NCBI RefSeq assembly: GCF_013410565.1
Contig: NZ_JACCFO010000001.1
Coordinates: 2,728,001-2,792,000, forward strand
Origin: Streptomonospora nanhaiensis
Lineage (GTDB): Bacteria; Actinomycetota; Actinomycetes; Streptosporangiales; Streptosporangiaceae
Direction: 5' to 3'
DNA length: 64,000 nt
Position 1 is the stretch's first letter; each line of letters starts with the position of its first letter. The notes below the pieces were generated by a model. It saw only the letters and a program-made list of their open reading frames with translations. It was not told where the DNA came from and ran no database searches. The position numbers and the translations under genes were made by a program. Positions 45,663-57,950 of the stretch are shown one piece after another.

Positions 45663-45788
45663 GGTCGGACGCGCCCCCGCGGCCCGCCCGTATCATCCGC
45701 CCTCGCACACCCGTCACCCCGCTCACCAGGGCCGCCGCCCTGACGGCACCGGGCGGGGCACCAACGCAGACGTCCAAGGCGAGGCGGA

Positions 45789-47249
45789 ATGGCCACACCC
45801 GCGACCCGCGCAGCCGCCCGGCGGCCCGCCGGCACCCGGCCCGCGCGGCGCCGCGCCCTCGAACTCCTGCTGATCGCCGCCGCCGTCGGCGTGTCGGGGC
45901 TGGCGCTCGCGCTGGCCGGGCTCCAGGTCGAGGGCCGCCTGCCCGACCGCCTGGCGCTCTACACCGGTACCCTCGGCGCGCTGGCCGGGGCCGCCCACGT
46001 GGTCCTGCGCTCGCTGGCGTCCTGGGCCGACCCGCTCATCCTGCCGCTGGCCACCGTGCTCAACGGGATCGGCATCACCGCCATCTGGGCGCTGCACGCC
46101 GCCAACGGCACCGGCCCGGCCGAGGCCGACCGCCAACTGCTGTTCACCGCCGTGGGCGTGGCCGCGCTCGTGGGGGTCCTCGCGCTGGTCCGCCGCCCGC
46201 TGCCGCTGCGCCGCTACCCCTACCTCACCGCCGCCGCCGGTCTGGCGCTGATCCTGCTGCCGGTGCTGCCGTTCGTCGGCATCGAGGTGTTCGGGGCGCG
46301 CCGCTGGCTGGGGTTCGGCGACCACACCTACACGGTGCAGCCCTCGGAGTTCGCCCGGGTGCTGCTGATCGTCTTCCTGGCCGGCTACCTGGGCCGCAAC
46401 CGCGACGTGCTGGCGCTGACCGCCAGCCAGGTGCGGCTGGGCCCGGTGAAGGTCTTCAGCCTGCCGCGCATGCGGGTGCTGGGGCCGATGACCTCGGCGT
46501 GGGCGGCGGCCATCCTGATCCTGGTGGCCACCCGCGACCTGGGCACCTCGCTGGTGCTCTTCAGCGTCTTCCTGGCGATGCTCTACGCCGCCACCGGGCG
46601 CAAGTCCTGGGTGGGCATCGGCCTGGCCATGTTCCTGGCCGGAGCGTGGGCGGCGTGGCTGATCTTCTGGCACGTGCGCCAGCGGGTGACCATCTGGATC
46701 GACCCGTTCGACCCCGAGGTCTACCGCGCGGTCGGCGGCAGCCGGCAACTGGTCCAGGGACTGTTCGCGCTGGCCGACGGCGGGCTGCTGGGCATCGGGT
46801 TCGGCGGCGGCCGCGCCGCCGGGATCTTCGCCGCCGACAGCGACCTCATCCTGGTGTCGATCGGCGAGGCCTACGGCCTGGCCGGGCTGTCGGCGGTCGT
46901 GCTGCTGCTGGCGATGCTCACCCAGCGGGGGTTCGCCGCCGCGCTGGCGGCCCGCGACGCCATCTCCCAGCTCACCGCCGCCGGGTGCGCGTTCCTGCTG
47001 GCCTTCCAGACGTTCGTGGTGCTGGGCGGGGTCACCCGGCTCATCCCGCTGACCGGCATGACCACCCCGTTCCTGGCCGCCGGCGGGTCCTCGCTGGTCT
47101 CGACGTGGATGATCGTGGCGCTGTGGCTGCGCATCAGCGACAGCGCGCGCCGGCCCCGCACGCCGGCGCCCCCGGCCGGGGCGGCCGAGGCCGACACCGG
47201 CGCCGTGCGGCTGCTCAGCTCCAGTAGCCGCGCCACTGCTCGGGAGTGA
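45789..47249 (+). CDS. FtsW/RodA/SpoVE-family peptidoglycan polymerase
   Basis: A 486-residue SEDS protein, a membrane-embedded glycan polymerase working with a class B penicillin-binding protein. About ten membrane helices are seen. Family signatures are GARRWLGFGDHTYTVQPSEF (about residues 168-187), ARVLLIVFLAGYLGRN, ATRDLGTSLVLFSVFL and the C-terminal TRLIPLTGMTTPFLAAGGSS. The PSE/KPSE region and the Asp of the fourth extracellular loop are present. Many actinobacteria carry several; without a PBP neighbour I cannot say if it serves division, elongation or sporulation. Its last 35 bases overlap the 3' end of mazG on the other strand. Confidence 0.93.
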   Translation: MATPATRAAARRPAGTRPARRRALELLLIAAAVGVSGLALALAGLQVEGRLPDRLALYTGTLGALAGAAHVVLRSLASWADPLILPLATVLNGIGITAIWALHAANGTGPAEADRQLLFTAVGVAALVGVLALVRRPLPLRRYPYLTAAAGLALILLPVLPFVGIEVFGARRWLGFGDHTYTVQPSEFARVLLIVFLAGYLGRNRDVLALTASQVRLGPVKVFSLPRMRVLGPMTSAWAAAILILVATRDLGTSLVLFSVFLAMLYAATGRKSWVGIGLAMFLAGAWAAWLIFWHVRQRVTIWIDPFDPEVYRAVGGSRQLVQGLFALADGGLLGIGFGGGRAAGIFAADSDLILVSIGEAYGLAGLSAVVLLLAMLTQRGFAAALAARDAISQLTAAGCAFLLAFQTFVVLGGVTRLIPLTGMTTPFLAAGGSSLVSTWMIVALWLRISDSARRPRTPAPPAGAAEADTGAVRLLSSSSRATARE

Positions 47250-47955
47250 GCGCGCGGGGATCACGGCCGTCGGCGCGCGCCCGGGCCTCGGCCGCGCGCA
47301 CCCGCTCGTCGAACCGGCGCGCCGCCGACCGCAGGTCCAGCTCGGGGTCGGCCTCGCGGCGGCGCTCGGCGTCGACCGCGGCGAACAGGGCGCCGCCGGG
47401 GCCGCCGTCGTCGGCCACCAGGTCCTCGGGCAGGCCGTTGCGCACCGCCCGCTTCTGCAGCTCATAGGCCAGCAGCGCCGCGGGCTGGCCGAAGGGCACG
47501 CCCTCCAGGATGGAGGCGTCGTGCTGGCCCTTGGCGGCGCGCTCGGCCGCCTTGATGGTCTCCCAGTTCGCGCGGACCTCGTCGGCGCCGGCCACCTCCC
47601 GGCCGCCGAAGACGTGCGGGTGGCGGCGGGTGAGCTTGTCGATGATCGCGTCGGCGACGTCGTCCACCGTGAACCCGTCGGCGCCGCGCTCCTCGGCGAC
47701 CCGGGAGTGGAAGACCACCTGGAGCAGGACGTCGCCCAGCTCCTCGCGCAGCGTGGCGTAGTCGCCCTCCTCGATGGTCTCCAGGGTCTCGTAGGCCTCC
47801 TCGATGAGGTACTTGGCCAGCGACTCGTGGGTCTGGGCGGCGTCCCACGGGCAGTCGCGCCGCAGGGTGTCCATGACCCGCACCAGCTCCAGCAGCCGGT
47901 GCCCGCGCGGCGGGCCCCCGGCGGCCTCGCGGTCGGTCGGGCTCGGCTCGCTCAT
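47215..47955 (-). CDS. mazG: MazG-family nucleoside triphosphate pyrophosphohydrolase
   Basis: A 246-residue cytosolic house-cleaning enzyme that hydrolyses NTPs to NMP and pyrophosphate. The metal-binding EExxE...ExxD helices are EEAYETLETIEEGD and LREELGDVLLQVVFHSRVAE, preceded by LRRDCPWDAAQTHESL, the family signature. VFGGREVAGADEVRANWETI and KKAER-like KAAERAAKG are also present. Only one full MazG domain is present, followed by an Arg-rich helical tail. It converges on the FtsW/RodA gene with a short 3' overlap. Upstream, 76 bases away, is the APS kinase-type gene on the same strand. Confidence 0.94.
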   Translation of the reverse strand: MSEPSPTDREAAGGPPRGHRLLELVRVMDTLRRDCPWDAAQTHESLAKYLIEEAYETLETIEEGDYATLREELGDVLLQVVFHSRVAEERGADGFTVDDVADAIIDKLTRRHPHVFGGREVAGADEVRANWETIKAAERAAKGQHDASILEGVPFGQPAALLAYELQKRAVRNGLPEDLVADDGGPGGALFAAVDAERRREADPELDLRSAARRFDERVRAAEARARADGRDPRALTPEQWRGYWS

Positions 47956-48031
47956 GGCGGTGCTCCCTGCTCCCTGTGCTCGCTGCGGGTGTCGTGGGGT
48001 GGATGGGCGGGGTGTGCGGCGGCGCCGGGCG

Positions 48032-49606
48032 TCACGAGGGGTCGGCGGGCAGCCAGCCGCCGGCGCGCAGCGCGGCCAGCACCTCGGCCACCGACTCCTC
48101 CACCGTGCGGTCCTCGGTGGTGACCACCAGGTCGGCGTCGGCGGGCTCCTCGTAGGGGTCGGAGATCCCGGTGAACTCGGGGATCTCGCCCGCGCGGGCC
48201 TTGGCGTAGAGGCCCTTGCGGTCGCGCGCCTCGCACACCTCCAGCGGTGTGGCCACGTGCACCAGGAAGAAGTCGCCGGTCTCCTCGACCATCGCCCGCA
48301 CCTCGGCGCGGGTGGCGGCGTAGGGGGCGATGGGCGCGCACACCGCCACGCCGCCGTGCCGGGTGATCTCGGCGGCGACGTAGCCGATGCGCCGGATGTT
48401 GAGGTCGCGGTCGGCGCGGGAGAACGTCAGCCCGGCCGACAGCAGGCGGCGCACCACGTCGCCGTCGAGCAGGCTGAGCGTACGGCCGGAGCGGCGGATG
48501 CCCTCGGCCACCCCCCGCGCGATCGTGGACTTGCCCGAACCCGACAGGCCGGTGAAGAACACGGTGAGCCCGCGCTCGGTGCGCGGCGGGCGCAGCCGCG
48601 CCAGCTCGGCGGCCACGCGGGCGGGGGTGAACCACGACGGCAGCGGCCGGCCGCGCGCCAGCAGCTCCTCGACCTCGGCGGCGTCGGGGAGGGGCGCCGC
48701 GTGGGCGGGGGCGACCTCCTCGGCCCGCCGCCACTGCCCGGCCTCGGTGTCGTAGGCCCACTCGGCCGGGCGCACCACGGGGACGGGCCCGCCGGACAGG
48801 GTCTCCCCCGAGGCGCCGCCCGAGGCGCCCGCGACCAGCACCAGCGTGGCGCCGTAGGCGTGGGCGACGTGGGCGCGCAGCAGGTCGGCGCGGTCGGGCG
48901 GCAGCGCGCCCGCGCCCTCGGCCGAGCCGCGCGGCAGCGTGGCCGCGACGAACCGGACGGGCGCGGGCAGCAGCGGTTCGGCGGCCAGCACCACCGGGGC
49001 GATCCCGGCGCTCTCGACGGGGACGTCCACGATCACCAGGATCTCGGCGCGCCCGGACCCGGCCAGCTCGGCGGCGGCCGCACGGACCTGGTGCAGCTCG
49101 CGGTGGTGCAGCGGGCGGTCGGCGACCACGGCCAGCACCGGGATCTCGGCGTCGCCGGCCAGCTCGCGCTGGGCGCGGACCTCGCCGGGTGCCAGGCGCA
49201 GGGGGCGCAGGGCGCCGTAGACCGCCGGCTGCAGGAAGCGGACCTCCCCGGCCAGCCGGTGGCCGTGCCCGGCGGGACCGGCGGCGCCCTCGGCGGGGTC
49301 GGGGCCCGACCACCAGCGCTCGCTCACCGCCAGCTCGGCCAGCGGGGCGCCCTCGGGGTCGGTGAGGACGAGCCGTTCGGCGTCGGCCAGCTCGTCGGGC
49401 ACCGGCAGCGTGACCGGCACGGGCCAGGCGGTGCCGTCGGGCAGCCGGCCGTGCTTGGCGACCGAGGCGGCCTCCTCGCGCGTCATGAAGCCGCTCAGCG
49501 GGTAGGCCCCGCTGAGGATCAGCTCCAGGTGGGCCAAGCTCACCGGGTCGGGCGCGAACACCGGCGCCGCCGCCCGGCCCCCGCTGCGGTCGCTGTCGTC
49601 GCTCAA
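48032..49606 (-). CDS. cysC: Adenylylsulfate (APS) kinase with degenerate ATP-sulfurylase domain
   Basis: A 524-residue protein. The C-terminal ~190 residues are a complete APS kinase: P-loop GLSGSGKST at residues 353-361, LLDGDVVRR, the RDLNIRRIGYVA segment, and EFTGISDPYE. It phosphorylates adenylyl sulfate to PAPS, the sulfate donor. The N-terminal ~330 residues follow the ATP-sulfurylase layout (SGAYPLSGFMTREEAASVAK) but the active-site motif expected as QxRNPxH reads DRPLHHREL, so sulfurylase activity is doubtful. The start is a TTG at 49606 with GGAGGC ahead. PAPS would feed the sulfotransferase in the polysaccharide locus 10 kb on. Confidence 0.9.
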   Translation of the reverse strand: MSDDSDRSGGRAAAPVFAPDPVSLAHLELILSGAYPLSGFMTREEAASVAKHGRLPDGTAWPVPVTLPVPDELADAERLVLTDPEGAPLAELAVSERWWSGPDPAEGAAGPAGHGHRLAGEVRFLQPAVYGALRPLRLAPGEVRAQRELAGDAEIPVLAVVADRPLHHRELHQVRAAAAELAGSGRAEILVIVDVPVESAGIAPVVLAAEPLLPAPVRFVAATLPRGSAEGAGALPPDRADLLRAHVAHAYGATLVLVAGASGGASGETLSGGPVPVVRPAEWAYDTEAGQWRRAEEVAPAHAAPLPDAAEVEELLARGRPLPSWFTPARVAAELARLRPPRTERGLTVFFTGLSGSGKSTIARGVAEGIRRSGRTLSLLDGDVVRRLLSAGLTFSRADRDLNIRRIGYVAAEITRHGGVAVCAPIAPYAATRAEVRAMVEETGDFFLVHVATPLEVCEARDRKGLYAKARAGEIPEFTGISDPYEEPADADLVVTTEDRTVEESVAEVLAALRAGGWLPADPS

Positions 49607-50293
49607 CCCGGCCTCCGTATCGCTGGTCGGCTGTGTTGCCCCGCGCCCGCCGCGCGCGGTCGCGCACCAGCGTATTGCGCCGCCGGGGCGCACCAGCACG
49701 CCGCCCCACCCCGCCCCGCCCCGGTGCGGTGCGGCCGCCCGGGCACCCCGACGAGGCGGCGGGGGGTGCCCGCGGCCGCCGCGGGGGTGTGTGTCGTCCG
49801 CCGGGCGGGGCGGGCCTCGCGCGCCCGCGCGGAGAAGGGCGGGGACACACCTGCGACGGGAACATGGCGCCCCCGACGGTCGTTACGTGAGGTGATCGCC
49901 CTTCGTCCCGCGACCCGACCGGCCGCCTCCCGCACGACCTCTCCACCACGGGCCGCGCGCTGGAAGCACCCGACCGGCGGGACACCCGGCCCACCCGGCG
50001 CACACCGCACCCACCCGGCACGCACGGCGGCCCTCGGCGGCCAGAAGGAGGGACATGACCCGGGCCACACGACCGAACCGCGACACGGTGCCCCCGCGAG
50101 CGGTCGGCGGCGTAGTCTTGCCCACGGGGCCCCTCGCGCCTGAGCGCGCCGGTCGCCGGGGCCCGCTGCGCGCCGCCCGCGCGCCGCACCCGCGCCCCCA
50201 CGGCGTTCCCGGCCGCCGGCCCCCGGCACGAGCCGCGGACCGCAGCCTGGCCGGTACCGCCGGCACCACCGCCACAGCCTCTTACCTGGTGAT
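49607..50293. other. Divergent intergenic region before mfd
   Basis: These 687 bases are extremely GC-rich. A frame of 80 codons from 50055 to 50297 has GGAGGG close before its ATG and overlaps the mfd start as ATGA, but the spacing is short and the product is Arg/Pro/Ala-rich, so I do not call it a gene. GTGTGTC (49789-49795) and GACACAC (49844-49850) form a weak inverted repeat. No promoter could be fixed. Confidence 0.35.
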
Positions 50294-53911
<3,618 letters not shown>

Positions 53912-53923
53912 AGTAGGTGGCAC

Positions 53924-53959
53924 GCCTGGGGCGCCCTCGTTTTCGAGGGCGCCCCAGGC
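53924..53959 (+). terminator. Hairpin terminator of mfd
   Basis: A perfect 16-bp stem (53924-53939 with 53944-53959) with a TTTT loop, 12 bases after the stop codon. No T-run follows. Confidence 0.7.
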
Positions 53960-53978
53960 CGTCTTCGGCCCCGCCGGG

Positions 53979-54006
53979 GGACCATCCCCGCGTGCGCGGG
54001 GAGCAC
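53979..54006. CRISPR. Single orphan CRISPR repeat of type I-E form
   Basis: The 28 bases contain CCATCCCCGCGTGCGCGGGG and end GAGCAC; on the minus strand they begin GTGCTCCCCGCGC, the familiar layout of actinobacterial type I-E repeats with a CCCCGCG/CGCGGGG hairpin. No second copy is found at the 61-bp spacing or elsewhere in the window, and no cas gene is present, so this is one repeat, not an array. It lies just after the mfd terminator. A small hairpin AGAGGCG/CGCCTCT (54035-54054) with T-rich loop follows about 30 bases later. Confidence 0.6.
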
Positions 54007-54119
54007 CTTGCTGAACTGGGATGATTCCTGCGTTAGAGGCGGTTTTTCGCCTCTTTGCGGAATTGCCGTCACCCGCCCTTACTCCCATTCGGGGGCGCCC
54101 GGCCGGCGTCCCGAGGCCG

Positions 54120-54128
54120 TTATCCACA
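54120..54128 (+). other. Isolated DnaA-box-like sequence
   Basis: TTATCCACA is a perfect match to the E. coli DnaA box. Actinobacteria more often use TTGTCCACA, and there is no cluster of boxes, so this is not an origin; it may be chance or a regulatory DnaA site. Confidence 0.25.
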
Positions 54129-54288
54129 GGGCACGCGGGATCTCCCTCTCCTGACCCCTTGTTGACCTGCATAAACATTCAACAGGGGTTTTCCCTGCGC
54201 GCGTCATGCACCTGTGCGGCGAATACGACTACCCTTAGTGCTCGTCAATGTACTAACCGTGGTAGTCGCTGAAAGGAGCGGAGCCCGC

Positions 54289-56436
54289 ATGGACACCGCC
54301 GCCGGACCGGACCTCAAGGATGTCGCGGCCACGTTGCGTCGCCGGTGGCGGCTCGTGGCCGCGTTCGTGGTGGGCGGGCTGCTGCTCGCCGCGCTCGCGC
54401 TGCTGGTCGCGCCGCGCACCTACACCGCCACCACCGCCGTGCACGTGCGCCCCTCCGGCATCCCCGAGATCACCGGCGAGCGGTCCGGGCGCACCAACGG
54501 CGAGATCAACCTCGACACCGAGGCGCAGATCGTCTCCTCGGCGCGCATCGCCGACGACGCCGCCGCGCGGCTCGGCGGCGCCGACCCGGTCGACCTGCGC
54601 GACCAGGTCTCGGTCAGCGTGCCGCCCAACAGCAGTGTCCTGGAGATCGCCTTCTCCGCCGGCACGCCCGACACCGCCCGCGAGGGCTCCGCCGCCTTCG
54701 CCGACGCCTACCTCGACTACCGCGCCGCGCTCGTCAAGGACCAGATCGGCGACCGCGTCGCCGCGCTGGAGAGCGAGATCGACTCCCGTTACACCGAACT
54801 GGACGACCTGTCCGCCGCCGCCGACACCGGCGGCACCCAGCAGGCCCGCGTCACCGCCGTGCAGAACGAGATCGCCCAGCTCAGCACGGACGTCGCACCG
54901 CTCAAGACGCTGAGCGCCTCGATCGAGCCCGCCGAGGTCATCTCCCCCGCCGTCCCGCCGCGCTCGGCCGAGTCGCCGATGCCGCTGGTGTGGCTGGCCG
55001 CCGGCGCCGCGCTCGGCCTGGCCGCCGGGGTCGCCGCCGCCTACCGCGCCGACCGGGGCGCCGGGCGCCTGCACACCGCGCGCGACATCGCCCGCACCAC
55101 CGGCCTGCCCACCCTGCTGGACCTCTCCGAGCCCCGCCGCGCCGTGCGCACCGGCCCCACCGGTCGCGCCGGGGCCACCCCGGCCGCGCCGGGCAGCGGC
55201 CGCACCGGCCACGTCGAGACCATCGAGAACGCCCACCCGGCGCTCTACGACGGCCCGGCCGCCCAGCGCGCCAACGAGGTCGCCCACGCCCTCTCGGCCC
55301 GCCTCTCCCCCGCCGACCGCCCGGAGGGCGCGGTCGTGCTGGTCGCGGGGGTCTCGCCGGGCCGTGCGGCCACCACGGCGGCCGTGGGCGTGGCGGCGGC
55401 GCTCGCCCGCATCGGCGCCGACGTGCTGCTGGTGTGCGCCGACCCCGCCGACCGCGAACCCGCCCACCACCTGGGGCTGCCCGCCGACCAGCGGGGCCTT
55501 GCCGAGGTGCTGGCCGAGGGCGCCGACCCCGCCCGGCTGGAGCAGCACGCCACCGCCGTGCCGGGGCTGCGCGTGCTGCGCTACGGCGAGGCCGACGCCG
55601 CCCACCTGCTCCAGCGCCCCGACATGGTGGGCCTCCTGGGCCGCCTGCGCCACCAGGCGCGCTTCGTCGTGGTGGCGGCCGCGCCCACCTCCGAGCGCGC
55701 CGACGCCCACGCCTGGGCCTCCTCGGCCGACCTCGTCCTGCCCGCCGTCGAACTCGGCCGCACCCGCTCGGCGGACCTCCGCGACATGGTCGACGCCCTG
55801 GGCTCGCTGGGCGGCGTCGTGGCCGGCGCCGTCGCGGTGCCCCCGCCCTCCGTCCGCGTGGGCACCGCCTCGGCCGCCGCGCGGGCCGCCGTCCAGCGGG
55901 GGCGCATGCGCACCGTCAAGCGCGTCGACCGGCCGCGCTCGATCGAGGCCGGTTCCGACACCCCGGCGCGTCCCGGCGAGGCGGCCGAGCCGTCCGGGCC
56001 CGCCGCCGTCGTCACCGCCGACCGCGACGACACCGCCGAGTCCGCCGAGTCCGCCGATGCCGACGGCGCGGTCGAGGGCGGCACCGCCGACGCCTCCACC
56101 GGTGGGGACACCCCGGCGGCCGCCCCCATCGCGGCCGGCACCGCCTCCGACACGGACGGCGCCGCCGAGGCCGGAGCCGTCGCCGCCGACACGCCCGCCG
56201 CCGACGCCGCCGACGCGGTGGCGGACACCACCGACGGCGCCACCGCGGCCGCCGACTCCGACACCACCGACACCGCCACCACCGGCACCACCGGCACCGG
56301 CGCGGGGTCGGGCCGCTCCGCCAAGAAGTCCGCCAAGAAGTCCGGCGGCAAGCGCGACGGCTCCGGCGCCACCACCGCCGAGCCCAAGGCCGAGGCCACG
56401 ACCGACACCCAAGCCGACCTCTCGTTGCGCCGCTGA
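54289..56436 (+). CDS. Wzz-like polysaccharide chain-length protein with degenerate BY-kinase domain
   Basis: A 715-residue membrane protein that begins the polysaccharide locus. Residues 1-260 form a Wzz/polysaccharide co-polymerase domain with two membrane helices (about 22-41 and 226-248) around a periplasmic helical hairpin. Residues 300-520 resemble the cytosolic BY-kinase/ParA fold (VVLVAGVSPGRAATTAAVGV; LLVCADPADR), but the Walker A lysine is missing (SPGRAAT instead of GxGKT-like) and there is no C-terminal Tyr cluster, so ATP hydrolysis and tyrosine phosphorylation are unlikely. A disordered Asp/Thr/Ala tail with a Lys cluster (KKSAKKSGGKR) closes it. GAAAGGAGC precedes the ATG. The stop overlaps the next start (TGATG). 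Confidence 0.82.
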   Translation: MDTAAGPDLKDVAATLRRRWRLVAAFVVGGLLLAALALLVAPRTYTATTAVHVRPSGIPEITGERSGRTNGEINLDTEAQIVSSARIADDAAARLGGADPVDLRDQVSVSVPPNSSVLEIAFSAGTPDTAREGSAAFADAYLDYRAALVKDQIGDRVAALESEIDSRYTELDDLSAAADTGGTQQARVTAVQNEIAQLSTDVAPLKTLSASIEPAEVISPAVPPRSAESPMPLVWLAAGAALGLAAGVAAAYRADRGAGRLHTARDIARTTGLPTLLDLSEPRRAVRTGPTGRAGATPAAPGSGRTGHVETIENAHPALYDGPAAQRANEVAHALSARLSPADRPEGAVVLVAGVSPGRAATTAAVGVAAALARIGADVLLVCADPADREPAHHLGLPADQRGLAEVLAEGADPARLEQHATAVPGLRVLRYGEADAAHLLQRPDMVGLLGRLRHQARFVVVAAAPTSERADAHAWASSADLVLPAVELGRTRSADLRDMVDALGSLGGVVAGAVAVPPPSVRVGTASAAARAAVQRGRMRTVKRVDRPRSIEAGSDTPARPGEAAEPSGPAAVVTADRDDTAESAESADADGAVEGGTADASTGGDTPAAAPIAAGTASDTDGAAEAGAVAADTPAADAADAVADTTDGATAAADSDTTDTATTGTTGTGAGSGRSAKKSAKKSGGKRDGSGATTAEPKAEATTDTQADLSLRR

Positions 56437-57950
56437 TGAACACCGCCGCCATCCCGCCCGCGCACGGACTGCCCGGTCCACGCGCGCGGGCGGTCCCCGT
56501 CCTGCGGGCGCTCGGCGCCACCGCGCGCGCCCGGACCGCCGGGCCGGCGCCCGGTCGGCCGCTGCACTGGCTGCTCATCGGATACCCGCTGTGGTGGGCC
56601 CTTGGCCTGGGCCAGTTCGCGTTCTGGGTCTTCGCCGTGCCCATGGCCGCCGAACTCCTCCGCCGCCACCGCGCCACCGGCCTGCGGCTGCCGCCGGGGT
56701 TCACGCTGTGGGCGCTCTTCCTGGTGTGGTGCGCCGTGGGCCTGGCCCTCATCGGCACCAACCCCGCCGGCACCGTGCCCGACAGCGGCAGCCTCACCGG
56801 CGCCCTCGTGCGCCTCGCGAGCTACCTCGCGCTGACGGTCGTCCTGCTCTACGTCGGCAACCTCAGCCGCCGCGAGCTTCCCGACCTCGCCGTCGCCCGC
56901 TCACTGGGGTGGCTGTGCCTGGCCACCGTGGCGGGCGGCATGCTCGGGCTGCTCGCGCCGGAGTTCGAGTTCACCGCGCCCACCGAGCGGCTGCTGCCCG
57001 CCGGGCTGGCCGCCGACCCCTACGTGCAGGACCTCCTGCACCCCGCGTCGGCCCAGATCATGGACGTCCTGGGCTATGAGTCCGCCCGGCCCAAGGCGCC
57101 CTGGGAGTACACCAACACCTGGGGCAACATGCTCTCGCTGCTGGTGCTGTGGCTGGCGGTGGGCTGGCTGTGGCGCGGCCCGCGCCCCGCGCCCGGCGCC
57201 GCCCGGCCCGGGTCGTGGTGGCGGCCGCTGGCGGCCGGCGCGGCCGTGGCCGTTTCGGCCGCGCCCATCGTCTACTCGCTCAACCGCGCGCTGTGGGCGG
57301 GCCTGGCCCTCACGGTCGCCCTGGTCCTGGTGCAGCTGCTGCGCGCGGGCCGGATCCTGGCGGTGGGCGCCGCCACCGCCGCCGCCACCGCCGTGCTCGC
57401 CCTGGCGCTGCTGACACCGCTGGTGGACATCGTGCTGGAGCGCATGGACAGCCCGCACAGCGACGACGGCCGCGCCGCCACCAGCCTGGCCGCCGTCGAG
57501 GCGGCCAACGCCTCCCCCGTCCTGGGCTGGGGCACCACCCGCGACATGGTGGGCAGCTCGGAGTCCATCGCCATCGGCCCCTCCCCCGAGTGCCCCGGCT
57601 GCGGCAACCACACGATCGGCAACAACGGCCAGCTCTGGCTGCTGCTGGTCGCCAACGGCTGGGTGGGGACCGCCCTGTTCCTCGCCTTCTTCGGCTACAC
57701 CGCCTGGCGGCACCGCGACGACACCACCCTCGTGGGCTCGGCCGCGCTCCTCACCGTGCTGCTGCTGTTCTGGTACATGTTCTTCTACGTGGCGCTGACC
57801 GGTCCGCTGGCCGTCACGATGATCGCGGTGGCGCTGCTGTGGCGGCGCGGCACCCGCCCCCTCCCGCCCGCCCCTCCCGCGGCGGCGTCGGCCCCCGTCG
57901 GCACGGTCCCCCCGCAGGAAGCGGAGCCCGAGGCGAGGGGTGGGGCATGA
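56436..57950 (+). CDS. O-antigen ligase/polymerase-like membrane protein (Wzy/WaaL type)
   Basis: A 504-residue polytopic membrane protein with about ten to twelve hydrophobic segments. The large outer loop between late helices holds LERMDSPHSDDGRAATSLAA and VLGWGTTRDMVGSSESIAIG, the Wzy_C-type region of O-antigen ligases and polymerases, and a CPGCGNHTIGNN pattern that may be a disulphide loop outside the cell. It would polymerise or ligate lipid-linked repeat units. It overlaps the Wzz-like gene upstream by one base and the next gene downstream as ATGA, so all three are coupled. The C-terminal tail is Pro/Ala-rich. Confidence 0.83.
   Translation: MNTAAIPPAHGLPGPRARAVPVLRALGATARARTAGPAPGRPLHWLLIGYPLWWALGLGQFAFWVFAVPMAAELLRRHRATGLRLPPGFTLWALFLVWCAVGLALIGTNPAGTVPDSGSLTGALVRLASYLALTVVLLYVGNLSRRELPDLAVARSLGWLCLATVAGGMLGLLAPEFEFTAPTERLLPAGLAADPYVQDLLHPASAQIMDVLGYESARPKAPWEYTNTWGNMLSLLVLWLAVGWLWRGPRPAPGAARPGSWWRPLAAGAAVAVSAAPIVYSLNRALWAGLALTVALVLVQLLRAGRILAVGAATAAATAVLALALLTPLVDIVLERMDSPHSDDGRAATSLAAVEAANASPVLGWGTTRDMVGSSESIAIGPSPECPGCGNHTIGNNGQLWLLLVANGWVGTALFLAFFGYTAWRHRDDTTLVGSAALLTVLLLFWYMFFYVALTGPLAVTMIAVALLWRRGTRPLPPAPPAAASAPVGTVPPQEAEPEARGGA

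Noticed and set aside
53979-54100. A CRISPR array
   Set aside because: Only one repeat is present; no second copy at the expected spacing and no cas genes.
54060-54290. Replication origin suggested by TTATCCACA
   Set aside because: A single DnaA-box-like match with no cluster, no dnaA or dnaN nearby.
54253-56481. A 742-codon Gly/Val/His-rich frame antisense to the Wzz-like gene
   Set aside because: Low-complexity shadow of the well-supported plus-strand gene.
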